NCBI GenBank assembly: GCA_934466515.1 | Contig: CAKSLH010000003.1 | Location: 62,001 to 126,000 of the forward strand | From: an uncultured Eubacteriales bacterium | GTDB taxonomy: Bacteria; Bacillota; Clostridia; Oscillospirales; Acutalibacteraceae | Length of the DNA stretch: 64,000 bases | Direction: 5' to 3' | Part shown: one piece after another, positions 17,819 to 26,159 of the stretch | Layout: every line of letters begins with the position of its first letter | Numbering within the stretch: position 1 is the first letter of the stretch | Program-made: the position numbers and the translations under genes | The notes under the pieces: generated by a model | What the model was told of the DNA's origin: nothing | Seen by the model: the letters and a program-made list of their open reading frames with translations, nothing else | Database searches by the model: none

Positions 17819-18509
17819 GATTTTCGATGAAAATTATTCCGAAATCAAGGAAAAAATCGCCGCAGCGGCTTTAAAATCAGGAAGAACTCCGAAAGATATA
17901 ATTCTTTTAGCCGCAACAAAGACGGTGGATGTATCGGTTATAAACCATGCTATAAGCAAAGGAATTAACTATATCGGGGAAAACCGCGTTCAGGAATTTT
18001 TATCAAAGGAAAGCGAATATCTTCCCGTGCATAAGCATTTTATCGGCCATTTGCAGACAAATAAGGTAAAAAATATTATTGATAAGGTCGAAATGATCGA
18101 ATCCGTCGGAAGTATTCATTTAGCCGAAGAAATTTCAAAGCAGGCGCAGAAAATCAATAAGACCGTCGATGTGCTTATAGAAATAAATATCGGAAACGAG
18201 GAAAGCAAATCGGGATTTGATTATGATGAGGCGGAAAACGCGACCCGAGAAATTGCAAAATTAAAGGGTATAAGGGTGCGCGGACTTATGGCGATACCGC
18301 CCGTTTGCGAAAATCCGACAGAAAATTCCAAATATTTTTATAAAATGAATAAACTGTTTATTGACATCGGGGCTAAAAAAATAGATAATAGTAGTATGGA
18401 CTTTCTGTCGATGGGCATGTCGGACGATTTTGAGCAGGCAATAGAATGCGGAGCTAATATCGTAAGAATAGGAACAGCGCTTTTCGGCAAAAGAAATTAT
18501 AACATATAA
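17796..18509 (+). CDS. PLP homeostasis protein (YggS/PROSC family)
   Basis: The 237-residue single-domain PLP-binding barrel shows the usual ILLAATKTVDV (PLP Lys), YIGENRVQEF, HFIGHLQTNKVK and LSMGMSDDFEQAIECGAN motifs. It has no enzyme activity of its own in known members and buffers pyridoxal phosphate. Its ATG lies 23 bp inside the preceding gene, behind GAAAGGAAAG. In many Firmicutes it is paired with sepF, as here. Confidence 0.93.
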   Translation: MTERSSVEIFDENYSEIKEKIAAAALKSGRTPKDIILLAATKTVDVSVINHAISKGINYIGENRVQEFLSKESEYLPVHKHFIGHLQTNKVKNIIDKVEMIESVGSIHLAEEISKQAQKINKTVDVLIEINIGNEESKSGFDYDEAENATREIAKLKGIRVRGLMAIPPVCENPTENSKYFYKMNKLFIDIGAKKIDNSSMDFLSMGMSDDFEQAIECGANIVRIGTALFGKRNYNI

Positions 18510-18524
18510 AAGGAGCTTTAAATT

Positions 18525-18992
18525 ATGGGATTGTTTGAAAGCATTAAAAACATAATGACCATTCCGGATGACGATGAGTTTGATGAGGATTTGGATCAGG
18601 AGCCGGAGCATGAAAAGAAGTCTTCTTACCGCGAGGAGGCTCCCTCAAAAAAGCAGGAAGCTCCGAGAGTTATAAAATCAAAGAGCATGAATTATCAGAG
18701 CTCTTCCGCTCCGTCGCAGATGCAGGTTGTGCTGGTTAAGCCCGATAGATTTGAGGATGTAACCGCGATTGCGGACCACCTCAACGCTAAAAAGACGGTT
18801 GTTTTAAACCTTGAATCGGCTAACCGCGAGACCTCGCGCAGAATAATCGACTTTTTAAGCGGTGTTGCCTATGCCAATCACGGCAATTTAAGAAAGGTTG
18901 CAAACAGCACCTTTATTATAGTTGCAAGCGATATTGATGTTCTCGGCGAGCTCATGCTTGACGATTATGAGGACAATAAGCTTTACTATTGA
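18525..18992 (+). CDS. sepF: Cell division protein SepF
   Basis: The 155-residue protein has the SepF plan: an N-terminal amphipathic helix (MGLFESIKNIM) for membrane binding, an acidic and disordered linker (residues 15-65), and a C-terminal SepF domain starting VVLVKPDRFEDV and including VVLNLES and RIIDFLSGVAYA. It tethers and aligns FtsZ filaments at the membrane. The stop overlaps the next ATG (TGATG). Confidence 0.94.
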   Translation: MGLFESIKNIMTIPDDDEFDEDLDQEPEHEKKSSYREEAPSKKQEAPRVIKSKSMNYQSSSAPSQMQVVLVKPDRFEDVTAIADHLNAKKTVVLNLESANRETSRRIIDFLSGVAYANHGNLRKVANSTFIIVASDIDVLGELMLDDYEDNKLYY

Positions 18993-19729
18993 TGGAATTA
19001 TCTCTTTTAAAGCAAAGAGCGCTTGATACCGTCCGCTTAAGCGAAACAAGAAACGCTCCCTGCTTTTTAGGCTTTCTGTCGCCTGCCGAAGCGGCGGCTG
19101 TAAAGGAAGCGGTAAAGAATATAGGCTGTTCGTTTTGCTTTTTCGGCGGATTTGAGGGGGCTGAAAGAACGGTGTTCTGCTGTAAGCCTAACTGGTGTGA
19201 GGACCCGCATTTCCCGATTGCCGGTGTAACCTTTATATTCAGACCCGCCGACAGGCTCTCTCACAGGGATTTTTTAGGAGCGCTTACAGGGCTCGGGATC
19301 GCAAGAGAAAAAATAGGAGATATCTTAGTTGAAGCAGGCAGAGCCGTTGCTTTTTTACATAAGGATATTTTATCCTTCGTTTTGTCTCAGACCGAAAAAA
19401 TCGGCAGCACGGGGGTAAGACTAAGCCAAGGGTATTCCCTGCCTCTTCCGTCTCTTTCAAAGCTTGCGGATTTTAGAGCGAGCGTTTCGTCTTTAAGGCT
19501 TGATTGCGTCGTAAGCGAGCTTATACATGCTTCAAGAAAGGAAGCGGCAGAGCTTTTAAGCTTAGGCTATGTAAGTGTGAATTCCGTAGTTTGCGAAAAG
19601 GGCACGCACTCGGTAAGGGCAGGAGACAGCATAACGGTAAGGCGAAAAGGAAAGTTTAAAATAAAGTCTGTTGACGGGATAACCCGAAAGGGCAAAACCG
19701 TTTTGGAATATCAAAAATATATTACCTAA
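18992..19729 (+). CDS. ylmH: YlmH-like S4-domain RNA-binding protein
   Basis: The 245-residue protein has an N-terminal YlmH domain (SPAEAAAVKEAVKNIG, FFGGFEGAERTVF, GIAREKIGDILV) and a C-terminal S4 RNA-binding domain (ASRKEAAELLSLGYVSVN). In B. subtilis YlmH binds ribosomes and takes part in rescue of stalled or obstructed 50S subunits. The ATG at 18992 overlaps the sepF stop. The usual ylmG gene between sepF and ylmH is absent here. Confidence 0.9.
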   Translation: MELSLLKQRALDTVRLSETRNAPCFLGFLSPAEAAAVKEAVKNIGCSFCFFGGFEGAERTVFCCKPNWCEDPHFPIAGVTFIFRPADRLSHRDFLGALTGLGIAREKIGDILVEAGRAVAFLHKDILSFVLSQTEKIGSTGVRLSQGYSLPLPSLSKLADFRASVSSLRLDCVVSELIHASRKEAAELLSLGYVSVNSVVCEKGTHSVRAGDSITVRRKGKFKIKSVDGITRKGKTVLEYQKYIT

Positions 19730-19745
19730 AAAAGGGGAAAAAGAT

Positions 19746-20495
19746 ATGCTTAATTCAAAAGATGTAAGAAATGTAAAGTTTGCTAAATCCGTAGGCGGAT
19801 ATAAGCAGGAAGAGGTCGACATTTTTCTCGATAAGGTAGAGGTCGATTATGACCGCTTTGAGCGTACCGTTAAGGAGCTCAACGAGAAGGTTGACTCACT
19901 CAGTGCCGAGGTTGAGACCTATAAGAATTCTCAGTCGAGCATTCAGAGCGTTTTAGTCAGCGCCCAGAAGCTTGCCGACCAGATAGTTGCCGACGCAAGA
20001 AAGAAAAGCGACGAGATAATCAAGGCGGCTGAGGACAAAATAGTTGAAATCACAAAGCGTGAGAATGAGACTGTCAAGAAATTCGAGGCTGAGGACGCTC
20101 AGCGCAGGGCTGACGCTCAGGCGGCATTTGACAGACAGCGCGAGGAAGAGGAAAGAAAGCTTAAAGCCATCGAGAAGGCTACCGACGATTGCATCGCAAG
20201 ACAGCAGGTGCTCTTCGATAGAGCCAAATTAGAGGTTGCGGCTTTCAAATCCGAAATTCTTAATAAATATAAGGAGCAAACTGCAATTATTTCCAATCTT
20301 CCCGACGCAGTTCCGATTTCTCCCGAGGAAATGGCAAAAATTCTTTCTGCCGAATTTGATAAAAAGCCCGAGGCTAAGGAATTTATAAAGGCTGTAGATA
20401 AGGAAAAGGAAGAAGAGCAGAAATCGGATAAAAAGGCCAAAAAAGAAAAGAATGCCGAGGAAAGCAAGGAAAAAGAAGCTTCCGATAAAGAATAA
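19746..20495 (+). CDS. divIVA: DivIVA-family septum/pole-binding coiled-coil protein
   Basis: The 249-residue protein begins with the DivIVA membrane-binding motif (LNSKDVRNVKFAKSVGGYKQEEVDIFLDKV is the region, residues 2-31) and then forms a long coiled coil to about residue 180. The last 40 residues are Lys/Glu-rich and likely disordered. DivIVA proteins mark curved membrane at poles and septa. Its position right after sepF and ylmH is the standard arrangement. Confidence 0.92.
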   Translation: MLNSKDVRNVKFAKSVGGYKQEEVDIFLDKVEVDYDRFERTVKELNEKVDSLSAEVETYKNSQSSIQSVLVSAQKLADQIVADARKKSDEIIKAAEDKIVEITKRENETVKKFEAEDAQRRADAQAAFDRQREEEERKLKAIEKATDDCIARQQVLFDRAKLEVAAFKSEILNKYKEQTAIISNLPDAVPISPEEMAKILSAEFDKKPEAKEFIKAVDKEKEEEQKSDKKAKKEKNAEESKEKEASDKE

Positions 20496-20525
20496 TCATA
20501 AATTTTAAAGGAACGGAGCAAAAGA

Positions 20526-21053
20526 ATGGTTACATATATTTTGGCAGTGCTGACAGGACTTGCGGTAATCGCCGCAGACAGGTATACAAAATATCTTGTT
20601 CTTTTAAATCCGGAGCAGTTTAACGGAAAAACATTTATCAAGGGGATAATCGACCTTGTTTATGTCGAAAACGGCGGCGGAGCATGGGGAATGCTCAGCG
20701 GCTATACATGGATTCTTATATCCGTAACGGCGGTTATTATGCTTGTCTGCATTGCTTTAATGCTTAAATACGGAACAAAGAATAAGCTTATGTTCTGGGC
20801 AATGGCGCTTGTTTTATCGGGCGGAATAGGAAATATGATTGACAGAATTGCCCGCGGCGGATATGTTGTCGACTTTCTGCATTTTACTTTCTATAAGGAT
20901 TTCCCTGTTTTCAATGTTGCCGATATCGCAATAGTTATAGGCGCAATGCTTTTGATTCTTTATTTTATCGTTTCTATGATAAAGGAAGAAAAGGCTAAGA
21001 AAATGACTGTTGTTACCGCGCCCGAAAGTGATAGGAATGACTCGGATAAATAG
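20526..21053 (+). CDS. lspA: Lipoprotein signal peptidase (signal peptidase II)
   Basis: The 175-residue protein has four membrane segments. The family motifs AADRYTKYLVL, NGGGAWGML, GNMIDRIARGGYVVDFLHF and FNVADIAIVIG include the two catalytic Asp residues. It removes signal peptides from prolipoproteins; two lipoproteins with clear lipoboxes are encoded in this window (33852 and 56905). Confidence 0.95.
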   Translation: MVTYILAVLTGLAVIAADRYTKYLVLLNPEQFNGKTFIKGIIDLVYVENGGGAWGMLSGYTWILISVTAVIMLVCIALMLKYGTKNKLMFWAMALVLSGGIGNMIDRIARGGYVVDFLHFTFYKDFPVFNVADIAIVIGAMLLILYFIVSMIKEEKAKKMTVVTAPESDRNDSDK

Positions 21054-21957
21054 TGTTTTTGACGGCGGTGAAAGCCGCCGTCTTGATGTGTATACAGCCG
21101 AAATTGCTTCGGTTTCAAGGTCGAGAGCGGCTCAGCTTTTAGAGGACGGGGCAGTTTTGCTGAACGGAAAGCCCGCTTCTAAAAACGCAAAGCTTAAAAG
21201 CGGAGACAGCGTAACCGTAGAAATTCCGGACCCCGTAGAATATAAGGCGGAGCCCGAAAACATTCCGCTTGACATTCTTTATGAGGATAACGACCTTTTG
21301 GTTGTAAATAAGCCTAAAGGAATGGTTGTCCACCCTGCAAACGGAAATTATACAGGCACGCTTGTAAACGCGGTATTATTCCACTGCAAGGGCTCTCTTT
21401 CGGGGATAAACGGTGTAATGCGTCCGGGGATAGTCCATAGGATTGATAAGGATACAAGCGGCCTTTTAATGGTTGCCAAAAATGACGAGGCGCATAAATT
21501 TTTAGCCGAACAGATCAAAGAACATAGCTTTACAAGAGAGTATGAGGCTATAGTTTACGGTAATTTTAAGGACGACAGCGGATTTGTGGACGCACCTATC
21601 GGGCGCCATCCCGTTAAAAGAAAGCAAATGGCTGTAACCTATAAAAATTCCAAAAACGCAAAAACCTTTTACAGTGTTATTGAAAGATATAAGGATTTCA
21701 CCCATTTAAGATTAAAGCTTGAAACGGGAAGAACACATCAGATAAGAGTTCATATGGCTTATATCGGACACCCCGTGGCAGGCGACCCTGTTTACGGACC
21801 TAAAAAGGTTATAAAAAGCTTGAACGGACAGTGTCTGCATGCTAAAAAGCTCGGATTTATTCATCCGAGAACAAAGCAGTACATGGAGTTTGAAAGTGAC
21901 TTGCCCGATTATTTTAAAAAATTTGCGGAGGAATGTAAAAGAAATGCCGATTTTTGA
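21037..21957 (+). CDS. rluD: RluD-family ribosomal pseudouridine synthase
   Basis: The 306-residue protein has an N-terminal S4 domain (SRSRAAQLLEDGAVLLNG) and an RluA-type catalytic domain with HRIDKDTSGLLMVAK, containing the catalytic Asp, and RTHQIRVHMAYIGHP. It makes pseudouridines in 23S rRNA. The ATG at 21037 lies 17 bp inside lspA and its ribosome site is weak; an upstream in-frame start at 21010 cannot be ruled out. Assignment among the RluA/C/D types is approximate. Confidence 0.88.
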   Translation: MTRINSVFDGGESRRLDVYTAEIASVSRSRAAQLLEDGAVLLNGKPASKNAKLKSGDSVTVEIPDPVEYKAEPENIPLDILYEDNDLLVVNKPKGMVVHPANGNYTGTLVNAVLFHCKGSLSGINGVMRPGIVHRIDKDTSGLLMVAKNDEAHKFLAEQIKEHSFTREYEAIVYGNFKDDSGFVDAPIGRHPVKRKQMAVTYKNSKNAKTFYSVIERYKDFTHLRLKLETGRTHQIRVHMAYIGHPVAGDPVYGPKKVIKSLNGQCLHAKKLGFIHPRTKQYMEFESDLPDYFKKFAEECKRNADF

Positions 21958-22789
21958 CGGGTATCTTATAATAAGCGATATTGACGGAACCTTGCTTGAT
22001 AACGGCTTTCTTCCCGAACAAAACTGCGAAAAAATCCGCTATTTTATTGAAAACGGCGGTTTGTTTTCGCTTTCTACCGGCAGGGTAATAAAGGCGGTTT
22101 CCTCGGTTACCGATAGAATAAAAAATATTTCCCCCTCGATTTTCGCTAACGGAGCCATGATATATGATTTGTCCGAAAAGAAGATTTTGTTTGAGGATAA
22201 TATCAGTCCCGAGGGTCATAAATTCACCGAGAATATTATAAAAAATTATCCCGAAATCGGGCTTGAAATCCATTCGGGCGATAAGATTTTCGCTTTTAAT
22301 AAAACCTCGGAAAATTCCGATCATGAAAAATATGAGGGCTTTGAGTCCGAAACGGCGGATTTTAAATATGTGGACGGTCTTTCGTGGTCAAAGGTAATAT
22401 TCTTAGCTAAGGACGAGGATAATCCAAAGCTTGAAAATCAAATGCAAAAAGCGCCGAAAAGCTGTACGCTTCTTCGAAGCGCCGCAACGGTTTTAGGCCG
22501 AAAGCGGCATTATTTTGAATTTGTAAGCGCCAATGCCTCAAAAGCGTCGGCGGCAAAAAAGCTTTGCGGAATTTTAAATATAAGCGAAGAAAACTGCTGT
22601 GCTGTCGGCGATTATTATAATGACCTTGAAATGCTGAAGCTGTTTAATCTTAGCGGAGCGCCGGCGGAAGCGCCCGACGATATAAAAAATAATGCCAAAT
22701 TCATTCTTTGCAGTGTAAAGCTCGGCGCAGTTGCCGATTTTGTAGAAAAAATTGAAAATTATATCAAAATAAAGAAAGGAAGCAAATAA
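21944..22789 (+). CDS. HAD-superfamily Cof-type phosphatase
   Basis: The 281-residue protein shows the HAD nucleophile motif ISDIDGTLLDNG near the N-terminus, STGR as motif II, and VGDYYNDLEML as motif IV, with a C2-type cap between. This is the Cof/YidA layout, acting on small sugar phosphates or nucleotides, with the substrate unknown. The ATG at 21944 behind GGAGGAATG is chosen over a much longer reading that would overlap rluD by over 100 bp. It overlaps rluD by 14 bp and the next gene by one base. Confidence 0.85.
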   Translation: MPIFDGYLIISDIDGTLLDNGFLPEQNCEKIRYFIENGGLFSLSTGRVIKAVSSVTDRIKNISPSIFANGAMIYDLSEKKILFEDNISPEGHKFTENIIKNYPEIGLEIHSGDKIFAFNKTSENSDHEKYEGFESETADFKYVDGLSWSKVIFLAKDEDNPKLENQMQKAPKSCTLLRSAATVLGRKRHYFEFVSANASKASAAKKLCGILNISEENCCAVGDYYNDLEMLKLFNLSGAPAEAPDDIKNNAKFILCSVKLGAVADFVEKIENYIKIKKGSK

Positions 22790-23622
22790 TGGACAGTTTA
22801 AAAAAGAAAGAGCTTATGAAAAAAGCTACCGACGTGAGGATAGGAATAATCGAGGGTGTGCATGCCGCAAAATCGGGTCACCCCGGAGGCTCGCTTTCGA
22901 TAGCCGAAATTCTTACATACCTTTATTTTGAATATATGAATATCGACCCCGAAAATCCGAAGGATGAAAACCGCGACCGTTTTGTTTTGTCAAAGGGCCA
23001 TGCGGCTCCCGCACTTTACAGCGTTCTCGCAAACCGCGGATATTTCGATGTCTCAGAGCTTAAAACGCTCCGCCACATCGGCTCGTTTTTGCAGGGACAT
23101 CCCGATATGAAGCATATCCCCGGGGTTGATATGTCGAGCGGTTCTTTGGGACAGGGCATTTCAGCCGCCTGCGGAATGGCACTTTCGGCAAAGCATTTTA
23201 AAAACAACTTCAAAGTGTTCACAATTTTGGGCGACGGCGAAATTGAAGAGGGTCAGGTCTGGGAAGCGGCAATGTTCGCAGGAAATAAGGGACTTGATAA
23301 TCTTACCGCGTTTATCGACCTTAACAATCTCCAAATTGACGGAACAATCGACGAGGTAAATTCCGCAAAGCCGGTTGACAAAAAATTCGAAGCCTTTAAC
23401 TGGCATACAATCACAATCGACGGACACGATTTCGAGCAGATAGAAGCCGCTTTAAAGGAAGCCGAAACCGTAAATAAGCCTGTTGCGATTATCGCAAACA
23501 CAGTAAAGGGCAAGGGTGTTTCCTTTATGGAAAATCAGGTTTCTTGGCACGGCAGCGCTCCTAACGACGAGCAGTATGAAATCGCAATGAACGAGCTTAA
23601 GGCTTATAAGGCCGCGCTTTAA
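22789..23622 (+). CDS. Transketolase, N-terminal (thiamine diphosphate-binding) subunit
   Basis: The 277-residue protein equals the first half of a transketolase: HAAKSGHPGGSLSIAEIL, VLSKGHAAPALYSVLA, the ThDP motif GDGEIEEGQVWEA to NLQIDG, and VKGKGVSFMENQVSWHG. Together with the next gene it makes a heteromeric enzyme for the non-oxidative pentose phosphate pathway. Such split transketolases are common in Clostridia and archaea. It starts on the last base of the HAD gene. Confidence 0.94.
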   Translation: MDSLKKKELMKKATDVRIGIIEGVHAAKSGHPGGSLSIAEILTYLYFEYMNIDPENPKDENRDRFVLSKGHAAPALYSVLANRGYFDVSELKTLRHIGSFLQGHPDMKHIPGVDMSSGSLGQGISAACGMALSAKHFKNNFKVFTILGDGEIEEGQVWEAAMFAGNKGLDNLTAFIDLNNLQIDGTIDEVNSAKPVDKKFEAFNWHTITIDGHDFEQIEAALKEAETVNKPVAIIANTVKGKGVSFMENQVSWHGSAPNDEQYEIAMNELKAYKAAL

Positions 23623-23638
23623 AAGGAGGGGAAAATAA

Positions 23639-24586
23639 ATGTCAGAAGTAAAAACAGTTGCAACCCGCGCCGCTTACGGTGAGGCTCTTGTGGAATTAGG
23701 AAAAGAAAGAGACGATTTCGTAGTTCTTGACGCCGACCTTGCCGCGGCTACACAGACGGGCAAATTCAAAAAAGAGTTCCCCGAAAGATTTTATGACTGC
23801 GGAATTGCAGAGCAGAATATGATGGGAATTGCCGCGGGAATTGCTGCAACCGGTAAAAAGGTATTTGCAAGCTCCTTTGCGATGTTTGCCGCAGGAAGAG
23901 CCTTTGAACAGGTAAGAAATTCGATAGGCTATCCCCATCTTAATGTAATTATCGGTGCAACTCACGCAGGAATTTCCGTCGGAGAGGACGGCGCTACACA
24001 CCAGTGCAATGAGGACATTGCTTTAATGCGCACTATCCCCGGAATGACCGTTATAAACCCTGCCGACGCAACAGAGGCAAAGCTTGCCGTAAGAGCCGCG
24101 CTTGATATTAACGGACCTGTTTATTTGAGATTCGGCAGACTTGCAACTCCCGTAATTTTCGGGGACGATTATAAGTTCGAAATAGGTAAGGGTGTAACCT
24201 TAAAAGAAGGCACCGATGTCACCGTTATAGCTACAGGACTTATGGTAAATGAAGCGCTTATCGCGCATGAAATCCTTAAAAACGAGGGTATCAGCGCAAG
24301 AGTTATAAACATAGCAACCATTAAACCGCTTGATAATGAAATCGTCTTAAAGGCGGCAAAGGAAACAGGCGCTATTGTTACTGCAGAGGAGCATTCGGTT
24401 ATCGGAGGCTTGGGAAGCGCCGTAAGCGAGCTTACAGCCGAAAATTGCCCCGTTCCCGTAGTCAAGCTCGGCGTTTATGATACATTCGGACATTCGGGTC
24501 CCGCCGTTAAGCTTCTTGATGAGTTCGGTCTCAGAGCCGAAAACATCGCCGAAAAGGCAAAAGCCGCTTTAAAGCTTAAAAAATAA
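23639..24586 (+). CDS. Transketolase, C-terminal subunit
   Basis: The 315-residue protein supplies the pyrimidine-binding and C-terminal transketolase domains. Visible are FYDCGIAEQNMMGIAAGIA, with the Glu that activates ThDP, GEDGATHQCNEDIALMR, and the C-terminal TAEEHSVIGGLGSAVSE. Ribosome site AAAGGAGGGG, 17 bp after the N-terminal subunit. It is the last gene of the long series that begins with miaB. Confidence 0.94.
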   Translation: MSEVKTVATRAAYGEALVELGKERDDFVVLDADLAAATQTGKFKKEFPERFYDCGIAEQNMMGIAAGIAATGKKVFASSFAMFAAGRAFEQVRNSIGYPHLNVIIGATHAGISVGEDGATHQCNEDIALMRTIPGMTVINPADATEAKLAVRAALDINGPVYLRFGRLATPVIFGDDYKFEIGKGVTLKEGTDVTVIATGLMVNEALIAHEILKNEGISARVINIATIKPLDNEIVLKAAKETGAIVTAEEHSVIGGLGSAVSELTAENCPVPVVKLGVYDTFGHSGPAVKLLDEFGLRAENIAEKAKAALKLKK

Positions 24587-24600
24587 TAAATTATTAAAAA

Positions 24601-24645
24601 AAGATGTCCTGCGGACTAAAAAAGCAGGACATCTTTTTGTTTTTT
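24601..24645 (+). terminator. Terminator after transketolase
   Basis: A 12-bp stem AAGATGTCCTGC/GCAGGACATCTT closes an A-rich loop and is followed by TTTTTGTTTTTT. Confidence 0.92.
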
Positions 24646-24679
24646 AAAATCTTAAAAATCATTTTTGCTTCCCTTGCCG

Positions 24680-24878
24680 TTCTGGATGTTAGATATTAGA
24701 TCTTAGACCTTAGACAAATGTGTACCTTGCGGCACTTAATATAACCAAACCCTATCGTCTAAAGTGGAGGCTTGGGTTTCAGCAGAGACTAAAGTCAGGC
24801 TCCCTTCTTCTTAAGAGGGGAGCTGTCGCGCTTTATGCGCGACTGAGGGGTATTCGTTTAGATGCTAGATATTAGATA
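24680..24878 (+). repeat. Structured dispersed repeat, copy C (forward, right arm truncated)
   Basis: It has the left TAGA-rich arm, a TGTGTACC/GGCAC hairpin (24719-24734), ATATAACCAAACCCTATCG, a shortened stem 2 (CTCCCTTCTTCTTAAGAGGGGAG) and stem 3 (CTGTCGCGC/GCGCGACTG). The right-hand hairpin arm breaks off after GATGCTAGATATTAGAT, where it runs into the SLOG gene's coding end. Confidence 0.82.
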
Positions 24879-25344
24879 ATGTTTGCCTGTCGGAATAAAT
24901 ATTTATTACTTCTATTCCTTTTTCTTTTGCCTTTCTTACCGTATATGCCGTTCCGCCCGTGTTTTTATATTGATAGGAAATAATTATTTCGCTTTTATCA
25001 ATTATATAATCATTTCTTCTCAGCATACAGCCGGTATAATAATTGTCAGATGTATAAATAATATCGTCAGCCTGAGCCTTTAAATTTTTATAAACCTCTT
25101 TATCGTATTCTTTCCATTTTAAATCCTGATTTTTGCAGGGAAGAATTAAGATAAGCCTTATATCATATTTTTCTTTAATCTTTAATACTGTTTGCGCAGC
25201 TATAGTATCAAAGCCTAATGCTCCGCCTGACAAAAATGTATTATATCCCTTTTCACAAAGACTTGAAATTTCTTTTTCAAGTCTTGTTTTTATTTCTCTC
25301 TTAATTATTCGGTGCCCTGTAAATCCGCAAATTTTTTCGTCCAT
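24865..25344 (-). CDS. SLOG-domain (YspA/DUF1273-like) protein of cassette 2
   Basis: The 159-residue protein is a single Rossmann-like SLOG domain: ICGFTGHRII at the N-terminus, then FLSGGALGFDTIAAQTVL (the Gly-rich nucleotide-binding loop), and KSEIIISYQYKNTGGTAYTVRKAKEKG. SLOG proteins bind nucleotide-derived ligands and occur in stress and some defence systems; the ligand here is unknown. It is divergent from an XRE regulator. The last few codons and the TAG stop lie in repeat copy C, so the native C-terminus may have been replaced. Confidence 0.8.
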   Translation of the reverse strand: MDEKICGFTGHRIIKREIKTRLEKEISSLCEKGYNTFLSGGALGFDTIAAQTVLKIKEKYDIRLILILPCKNQDLKWKEYDKEVYKNLKAQADDIIYTSDNYYTGCMLRRNDYIIDKSEIIISYQYKNTGGTAYTVRKAKEKGIEVINIYSDRQTLSNI

Positions 25345-25365
25345 ATTATCGCCTCTTTTTATATT

Positions 25366-25431
25366 ATTATATCGTATTGTTTATAAAAGTCAACAACAAA
25401 CGCTTAATTTTTATCGTTTTGTGGATATAAT
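25366..25431. promoter_or_regulatory. Divergent promoters and operator-like repeats of cassette 2
   Basis: For the SLOG gene, TTGACT (25388-25393, minus) and TATAAT (25366-25371, minus) are 16 bp apart. For the XRE gene a TATAAT sits at 25426-25431. Two direct copies of ATCGT(A/T)TTGT, at 25371-25380 and 25413-25422, lie at or next to these promoters and are candidate repressor sites. Confidence 0.55.
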
Positions 25432-25467
25432 TAACCATGTAGACCAAAAAGAAAAGAGGCGTAAGAA

Positions 25468-25797
25468 ATGAAAGAGCCGAATATTTGTCTTGAAGCAATC
25501 GGCAAGCGTATTATAGAAAGGCGCAAAACATTGGGGCTTACACAAGAAGCATTGGCTGAAAAATGCGATACAACCACACAATTTATTTCTTATGCCGAAA
25601 CCGGCAAAAGAGCCATGAGACCCGAAAACCTTTTGAAGCTTTCAAAGGCACTGAATGTCAGTGCGGACTATCTTTTAACAGGTGACATAATCGATAAGGA
25701 TAAATTATTGCTCTCAAAAAAGCTTGATTTACTTACACCGGAACAGGTAAGAATCATAGAAAATATTATTGATGAATGTTATAAGCTTAATAAATAA
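25468..25797 (+). CDS. XRE-family HTH regulator of cassette 2
   Basis: The 109-residue protein has a Cro/C1 helix-turn-helix in its first 67 residues (GKRIIERRKTLGLTQEALAEKC, TTTQFISYAETGKRAMRPENL, LSKALNVSADYLLTG) and a short helical C-terminal tail, DLLTPEQVRIIENIIDECY. Ribosome site AAAAGAGGCG. It is divergent from the SLOG gene and likely represses both genes through the repeated ATCGTWTTGT sites between them. Confidence 0.86.
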   Translation: MKEPNICLEAIGKRIIERRKTLGLTQEALAEKCDTTTQFISYAETGKRAMRPENLLKLSKALNVSADYLLTGDIIDKDKLLLSKKLDLLTPEQVRIIENIIDECYKLNK

Positions 25798-25830
25798 AAC
25801 ACTTCTCCGTAAAAAGAGAAGTGTTTCTTT
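25797..25830 (+). terminator. Terminator of the cassette 2 regulator
   Basis: AAACACTTCTC and GAGAAGTGTTT form an 11-bp stem followed by CTTT, overlapping the stop codon's last base. Confidence 0.85.
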
Positions 25831-25831
25831 A

Positions 25832-26157
25832 TGTGTGCCTTACGGCACTGATATAACCAAACCCTTCCGTCAAAGCTTCGCTTTGCCACCTTTTCCTCCG
25901 GAAGACGGGAACCCTTTTGTCTGCTGTCGCAGACATTTCCCCTAACAGGGGAATTTCCTTTCGTCTAAAGTGGAGGCTTGGGTTTTAGCAGAGACTAAAG
26001 TCAGGCTCCCTTCTTCTTAAGAGGGGAGCTGTCGCACTTTATGCGCGACTGAGGGGTATTCGTTTAGATGCTAGATATTAGATTTTAGATACTAGACCGA
26101 TGTGTGCCTTAACGGCACGAAAATTAAAGATAAATTCTTTTAAGTCTTACAGAAATC
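25832..26157 (+). repeat. Structured dispersed repeat, copy D (forward)
   Basis: It begins two bases after the regulator's terminator. It carries a slot hairpin CAAAGC-TTC-GCTTTG, the 64-bp inserted block (25891-25954), a short stem 2 like that of copy C, stem 3, the left TAGA-rich arm and a second GTGCC/GGCAC hairpin (about 26102-26118). The right arm is degenerate and ends at the queT stop codon. Confidence 0.82.
25891..25954 (+). repeat. 64-bp nested block, forward, in copy D
   Basis: The block runs from TTTTCCTCCGGAAGACGGGA to CCCCTAACAGGGGAAT. It contains the hairpins TTCCTCCGGAA, GTCTGC-TGTC-GCAGAC and TTCCCCT-AAC-AGGGGAA. It is identical, base for base by my reading, to the blocks at 51817-51880 and (inverted) 56154-56217. 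Confidence 0.85.
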
Positions 26158-26159
26158 TT

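Noticed and set aside
22789..24586. Transketolase as a single frameshifted gene
   Set aside because: The two parts have separate strong ribosome sites, a 16-bp gap and complete domain borders. Split transketolase is normal in Clostridia.
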